Part shown: piece by piece, positions 59,923 to 64,000 of the stretch
How the letters are laid out: every line of letters starts with the position of its first letter
Numbering within the stretch: position 1 is the first letter of the stretch
DNA from: Sunxiuqinia sp965372405
GTDB lineage: Bacteria > Bacteroidota > Bacteroidia > Bacteroidales > Prolixibacteraceae
Direction: 5' to 3'
Assembly (NCBI GenBank): GCA_965372405.1
Contig: CBDVCE010000018.1
Location: 4,640-68,639 of the forward strand
DNA length: 64,000 bases
Notes under the pieces: generated by a model
Seen by the model: the letters and a program-made list of their open reading frames with translations, nothing else
What the model was told of the DNA's origin: nothing
Database searches by the model: none
Program-made: the position numbers and the translations under genes

Positions 59923-62418
59923 ATGTCTGAAGGCGAAAAAATTATAAAAATAAATATTGAAGAGCAGATGAAGTCGGCCTACATTGACTATTCAATGTCG
60001 GTTATTGTATCAAGAGCTCTACCTGATGTTCGTGATGGATTTAAGCCAGTGCACCGCCGTGTGTTGTTCGGAATGAATGAGTTAGGAGTGTATTCCAATA
60101 AAGCACATAAAAAGTCTGCAAGGATTGTGGGTGAAGTGCTTGGTAAGTATCATCCTCATGGCGATTCATCCGTTTATTTCACAATGGTAAGAATGGCTCA
60201 GGATTGGTCATTACGTTATCCACTTATTAATGGACAGGGTAACTTCGGATCCATTGATGGTGACAGTCCGGCAGCAATGCGTTATACCGAAGTAAAGTTG
60301 GCAAAGATTGCTGAAGAAACGCTGAGAGATCTTGATAAAAACACAGTTGACTTCCAGCCTAACTTTGATGAGTCATTAAATGAACCAACGGTTCTTCCAA
60401 CAAGGATTCCAAACTTGTTGGTTAATGGTGCTTCTGGTATTGCAGTTGGGATGGCTACAAATATGCCACCTCATAACTTAACAGATACCATAGATGCTAC
60501 GATTGCTTATATTGAAAATAATGATATCGAAATATCTGATTTAATCCCCATTATTAAGGCTCCAGATTTTCCAACTGGAGGAATTATTTATGGATATAAC
60601 GGCGTAGAAGAAGCATTTGAAACCGGACGTGGTCGTATTGTAATGCGTGGAAAAGCACATATTGAGACTACCAAAACTGGACGCGAAAAGATTATTGTTA
60701 CTGAAATCCCTTATCTGGTTAACAAGGCTGAGCTTATTATTAAAATTGCTGAACTTGTTAATGAGAAAAGAATTGAAGGAATATCAAATATCAATGATGA
60801 GTCTGACCGTGATGGAATGCGTATCGTCGTTGATATTAAGAAAGATGAAATTTCAAATGTTGTCCTTAATAAGTTATATAAGTTTACACAGCTTCAAACT
60901 AGCTTCAGTGTAAATAATATCGCGCTTGTAAAAGGAAGACCAAAATTATTAAACCTGAAAGACCTTATTCGCTATTTTGTTGAACATCGTCATGACGTGG
61001 TTGTTCGCAGAACTCAATACGAATTAGATCAGGCAGAAAAGCGTGCTCATATTCTTGAAGGATTGATAATTGCAAGTGATAATATTGATGAAGTAATTGC
61101 AATTATCCGTGGCTCTAAAACTCCTGATGAAGCAAGAGAGAAGCTGATTGAACGTTTTGAATTATCTGAAATTCAAGCTCGTGCAATTGTTGAAATGAGA
61201 CTTCGTTCACTTACAGGTCTTGAACAAGACAAACTTCATGCAGAGTACGAAGAGATTATGAAATTCATTGATCATTGTAAATCAATTCTTGCCAGTGAAG
61301 ATTTACGCATGGATATTATCAAAGGTGAATTAATCGAGGTTCGAGACAAATTTGGTGATGAACGCAAAACTGAGATTGTTCCAAATGCTGAGGAGTTCAA
61401 CCCTGAGGATTTTTATGCTGATGAAGAGATGGTAATTACCATTTCACACATGGGCTATATTAAGCGAACACCTCTAACTGAATTTAAAACACAAGGAAGG
61501 GGAGGTGTTGGATCAAAAGGAAGCAAAACCAGAGATGAAGATTTCCTTGAACACCTCTTTATTGCAACCATGCACAACACCCTCTTACTATTTACAGAAA
61601 AAGGGAAATGTTTCTGGCTAAAAGTTTATCAAATACCAGAGGGAAGCAAAACATCTAAAGGACGTGCAATTCAAAACCTATTGAATATTGAGCAGGATGA
61701 TAAAGTACTTGCTTATAATAAGGTGAAGAAATTGGATGATTCAGAATACATTAATAATAACTTCATAATTCTTTGTACCAAAAAGGGTATCATTAAAAAG
61801 ACATCTCTCGAAGCATATTCGCGTCCACGTCAGAATGGTGTAAATGCTATCACAATTCGTGAAGGTGACCAATTACTTGAAGCTCGTTTGACAGATGGAA
61901 CTCAAGATATACTTATTGCAGTTAAGTCAGGTAAAGCCATTCGTTTTAATGAAAGTAAAGTTAGAGCAATTGGAAGAACCGCCTCTGGTGTGCGTGGTAT
62001 AACCCTTGGAAATGAGCATGATGAAGTAGTTGGCATGATATGTGTTAAGAACGAAGATGAGAACGTTCTTGTAGTTTCTGAAAATGGATATGGAAAACGC
62101 TCAGAAGTTGAAGATTACCGAATGACCAATAGGGGAGGAAAAGGTGTTAAAACCATCAATGTTACTGATAAAACAGGTAGTCTGATTGCAATTAAAAGCG
62201 TAGTCGATATTAATGACCTAATGATTATTACCCAAAATGGCTTAGCCATAAGGCAGCCAATTTCAGCTATAAGGGTTATGGGGCGTGCAGCACAAGGTGT
62301 GAGACTAATCAACCTAAAAGGTAATGATAAAATTGCTTCGGTAGCCAGGGTAACTTTTGAAAATGGAAACCAGGTTGAAGAAACTGAAACTGGAGAAGAG
62401 ACTGAAAATGAACAATAA
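59923..62418 (+). CDS. gyrA: DNA gyrase subunit A
   Basis: An 831-residue type II topoisomerase subunit. Catalytic Tyr121 is in AAMRYTEVKLAKI. The quinolone-resistance region KYHPHGDSSVYFTMVRMAQDWS has Ser82 where E. coli has Ser83 but Phe86 where it has Asp87. The C-terminal beta-pinwheel contains a GyrA-box-like TQGRGGVGSKGSK, so it is gyrase rather than ParC. The end is acidic (ETETGEETENEQ). It introduces negative supercoils with GyrB, which is not in the window. It has a strong Shine-Dalgarno and a double -7 box. The TPR gene follows after 74 bp with its own promoter. Confidence 0.96.
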   Translation: MSEGEKIIKINIEEQMKSAYIDYSMSVIVSRALPDVRDGFKPVHRRVLFGMNELGVYSNKAHKKSARIVGEVLGKYHPHGDSSVYFTMVRMAQDWSLRYPLINGQGNFGSIDGDSPAAMRYTEVKLAKIAEETLRDLDKNTVDFQPNFDESLNEPTVLPTRIPNLLVNGASGIAVGMATNMPPHNLTDTIDATIAYIENNDIEISDLIPIIKAPDFPTGGIIYGYNGVEEAFETGRGRIVMRGKAHIETTKTGREKIIVTEIPYLVNKAELIIKIAELVNEKRIEGISNINDESDRDGMRIVVDIKKDEISNVVLNKLYKFTQLQTSFSVNNIALVKGRPKLLNLKDLIRYFVEHRHDVVVRRTQYELDQAEKRAHILEGLIIASDNIDEVIAIIRGSKTPDEAREKLIERFELSEIQARAIVEMRLRSLTGLEQDKLHAEYEEIMKFIDHCKSILASEDLRMDIIKGELIEVRDKFGDERKTEIVPNAEEFNPEDFYADEEMVITISHMGYIKRTPLTEFKTQGRGGVGSKGSKTRDEDFLEHLFIATMHNTLLLFTEKGKCFWLKVYQIPEGSKTSKGRAIQNLLNIEQDDKVLAYNKVKKLDDSEYINNNFIILCTKKGIIKKTSLEAYSRPRQNGVNAITIREGDQLLEARLTDGTQDILIAVKSGKAIRFNESKVRAIGRTASGVRGITLGNEHDEVVGMICVKNEDENVLVVSENGYGKRSEVEDYRMTNRGGKGVKTINVTDKTGSLIAIKSVVDINDLMIITQNGLAIRQPISAIRVMGRAAQGVRLINLKGNDKIASVARVTFENGNQVEETETGEETENEQ

Positions 62419-62435
62419 TGCTACTACAGATATAA

Positions 62436-62466
62436 TTTGCTGTAGAAACTAAAAAAAATAAATTTG
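62436..62466 (+). promoter_or_regulatory. Promoter of the TPR gene
   Basis: TTTG (62436-62439), 19 bp and TAAATTTG (62459-62466) form a complete Bacteroidetes-type promoter 26 bp before the ATG. Confidence 0.7.
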
Positions 62467-62492
62467 TAGCAAAAAATCTTAAATTATCAACA

Positions 62493-63677
62493 ATGAAGAG
62501 AATCTTATTACTAATGGCTTTAATGATTTGTGTTTCTGCTGCTTTTGCCCAGAAGGGAAAAGTACTTAGCGCACAGTCATTCAAAGATCAATCGAAGCTG
62601 AAGGAAGCTTTAGAAGCAATTAATATAGCTATTGATACTTCAAATCCTAAATCTGAAAAAACTATTCCGTGGAGTAAAACATGGGAAGTTCGTGGTCAGA
62701 TTTATCAGGCCATTTACCAATCAAAAGATGAGAATGTTAAAAAATTAGCTGATAATTCACTTGCTATCTCACTCGAATCATATGCTAAAGCACTTGAACT
62801 AGACGAGAAAAAGAGAAATGAAGGTGCAATTAAAATCAGTTTAACTTTATTAACTTCTGATTTTACCGACCAAGCTGTTAAAGCATTCAATGACAATGAC
62901 TATGAACTTGCTTTAGAATCTTTCAAACATATACTTGCCATTGAAGAAATGCCAATTATGATTGAAGAAGGATCTGAAGCAACTGTAGATACAGTTATTA
63001 TTTATAATGCTGGTTTGGCTGCTTACAATGCGGAGAAATACGATGAAGCAATTAAATATTATAAAGAAGCTGCTGTATATGGATATAATGGTGCTCGTAC
63101 TTATGAATTAATGGCTCAAACATACCTTGACAAACCAGATACTACTGGAGCAATTGGTATCCTTAAAGAAGGATTTGAGAAATATCCAGAGAACAGTTCA
63201 ATAATGGTTCAACTAATTAATATCTACTTAAATACAAGTGTTGATGACGCAATGAAATACTTGACACTTGCAATTGAGAACGATCCTGAAAATGCAACTT
63301 ACCATTTTGCAAAAGGTTCTTTATATGATAAGTTGGAAAAAACTGAAAATGCTTTGGTTTGCTATAAAAAAGCTGTTGAGTTAAAAGATGATTATTACGA
63401 TGCTTATTATAACCTGGGTACTATTTATTACAATCTAGGTGTACAGCAGGTTGATGTTGCAAATGCAGTTCCAACTAATCAGCCAGATGTATATGATGAA
63501 GAAATAGCTAAAGCTGATGTTGAATTTAAACAGGCAATTCCTTACATGGAAAAAGCTTCTGAAATCAATCCAGATGATATTTTCTCATTGGAAGCATTAA
63601 AAACATTATACTATAGATTAAAAGTAATGGATAAGTATGATAACGTAATGAAACGTTTATCAGAACTTAATCAATAA
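62493..63677 (+). CDS. Exported tetratricopeptide-repeat protein
   Basis: A 394-residue protein with a signal peptide (LLMALMICVSAAFAQ). It is built of tetratricopeptide repeats; clear units are VIIYNAGLAAYNAEKYDEAIKYYKEAAVYG, RTYELMAQTYLD onward, NATYHFAKGSLYDKLEKTENALVCYKKAVEL and DAYYNLGTIYYNLGVQQ. TPR proteins are scaffolds; no enzyme motif is seen. Its codons and composition match its neighbours. It starts from a complete promoter after gyrA and ends in a terminator. Periplasmic or outer-membrane-complex function is inferred from the signal peptide. Confidence 0.93.
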   Translation: MKRILLLMALMICVSAAFAQKGKVLSAQSFKDQSKLKEALEAINIAIDTSNPKSEKTIPWSKTWEVRGQIYQAIYQSKDENVKKLADNSLAISLESYAKALELDEKKRNEGAIKISLTLLTSDFTDQAVKAFNDNDYELALESFKHILAIEEMPIMIEEGSEATVDTVIIYNAGLAAYNAEKYDEAIKYYKEAAVYGYNGARTYELMAQTYLDKPDTTGAIGILKEGFEKYPENSSIMVQLINIYLNTSVDDAMKYLTLAIENDPENATYHFAKGSLYDKLEKTENALVCYKKAVELKDDYYDAYYNLGTIYYNLGVQQVDVANAVPTNQPDVYDEEIAKADVEFKQAIPYMEKASEINPDDIFSLEALKTLYYRLKVMDKYDNVMKRLSELNQ

Positions 63678-64000
63678 GATATTGAAGAGGGATTAATTCT
63701 CCCTCTTTTTTTATATCCATGCAAATAACATAATAACAACTATAAGACAATTACGTATTTGAGATATAATTAGAAATAACATCAACAATAGTATAATTAA
63801 CAGGCTGTTGAAGCAAAATAGACTTCAGAATGGTATTTGTCAGTTGTCTTTAAGGATTAAGAAATCATAGTTTAATTCAGTAACTATATCTGAATTAAAA
63901 CATACTTAAACAAGTGTCAAACTTGAAAAAACAGTACTAAGAATGTCGTATGCGTCTCTGCGATAACGTATAGTTTTTGAATATCGAACTTTCGATTTTT
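63678..64000. other. Intergenic region at the right edge
   Basis: About 320 bp without a gene. A terminator lies at 63685-63713. A perfect 9-bp inverted repeat TTTAATTCA / TGAATTAAA (63871-63879, 63891-63899) follows. At the edge a small hairpin ATCGA-ACTT-TCGAT (63983-63996) runs into T residues. Nothing else is seen. Confidence 0.5.
63685..63713 (+). terminator. Intrinsic terminator after the TPR gene
   Basis: AAGAGGGA and TCCCTCTT pair perfectly around TTAATTC and run into a T-tract. Confidence 0.88.

Overview
The window is low-GC DNA whose gene content points to the phylum Bacteroidetes (Bacteroidota), probably a Bacteroidales/Marinilabiliales-type marine or sediment organism; this is an inference from the sequence alone. 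Signs of this are repeated matches to the Bacteroidetes -7 promoter element TAnnTTTG, few Shine-Dalgarno sequences, an ATP-type PEP carboxykinase, class I fumarase, a DUF5916 outer-membrane protein, and many exported or lipoprotein-type products. Most of the window is ordinary chromosomal core.

Layout. 1-4.2 kb: end of an M2/M3-type zinc peptidase, a LytTR response regulator, a class IV aminotransferase and class I fumarase. 4.3-6.3 kb: carbamate kinase and ornithine carbamoyltransferase (arcC-arcB), transcribed leftwards. 6.4-9.8 kb: FtsK and a LolA-like carrier. 9.8-14.6 kb: pyruvate kinase, type II dehydroquinase, a XerC/D recombinase and PckA. 14.7-22.4 kb: a TIGR01777 epimerase-like protein, a class A penicillin-binding protein, two tandem ClC-CBS proteins and a methyltransferase. 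22.4-25.8 kb is the accessory island: a small membrane protein, an alpha/beta hydrolase, an EndoU-type toxin with a probable immunity gene, then about 820 bp of repeats and palindromes. 25.8-29.2 kb: a DUF438-PAS / DUF1858 pair and glyA. 29.3-33.4 kb: a TSUP transporter, a beta-lactamase-fold lipoprotein that has lost its catalytic residues, and a large secreted protein. 33.4-37 kb: a three-subunit biotin-dependent acyl-CoA carboxylase. 37-50.6 kb: DUF5916 protein, MATE pump, TrhO and Dus tRNA enzymes, a NifX-like protein, PepSY-type and OB-fold-like envelope proteins, MsrB, an Ala-Glu epimerase plus NlpC/P60 pair for murein peptide turnover, a TruC-like pseudouridine synthase, TrhA and an esterase-like hydrolase. 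50.6-63.7 kb: a stand-alone DEAD-box RecA1 domain, cold-shock protein, MnmE, FabG, a PfkB kinase, a dCache-SpoIIE phosphatase, ClpC, GyrA and a TPR protein.

How the genes work together. Central carbon metabolism is well covered (fumarase, pyruvate kinase, PckA, acyl-CoA carboxylase), as is tRNA modification (TrhO, Dus, TruC-like, MnmE). Cell envelope and wall functions include PBP1A, LolA-like, NlpC/P60 and the epimerase.

The best leads for something unusual are the EndoU toxin/immunity pair next to a 42-bp tandem-repeat block flanked by 28-bp direct repeats, the catalytically degenerate beta-lactamase-like lipoprotein, and the half-length DEAD-box protein. No rRNA, tRNA, CRISPR array or intact insertion sequence was recognised. 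All family assignments are from motif reading; no database search was run.
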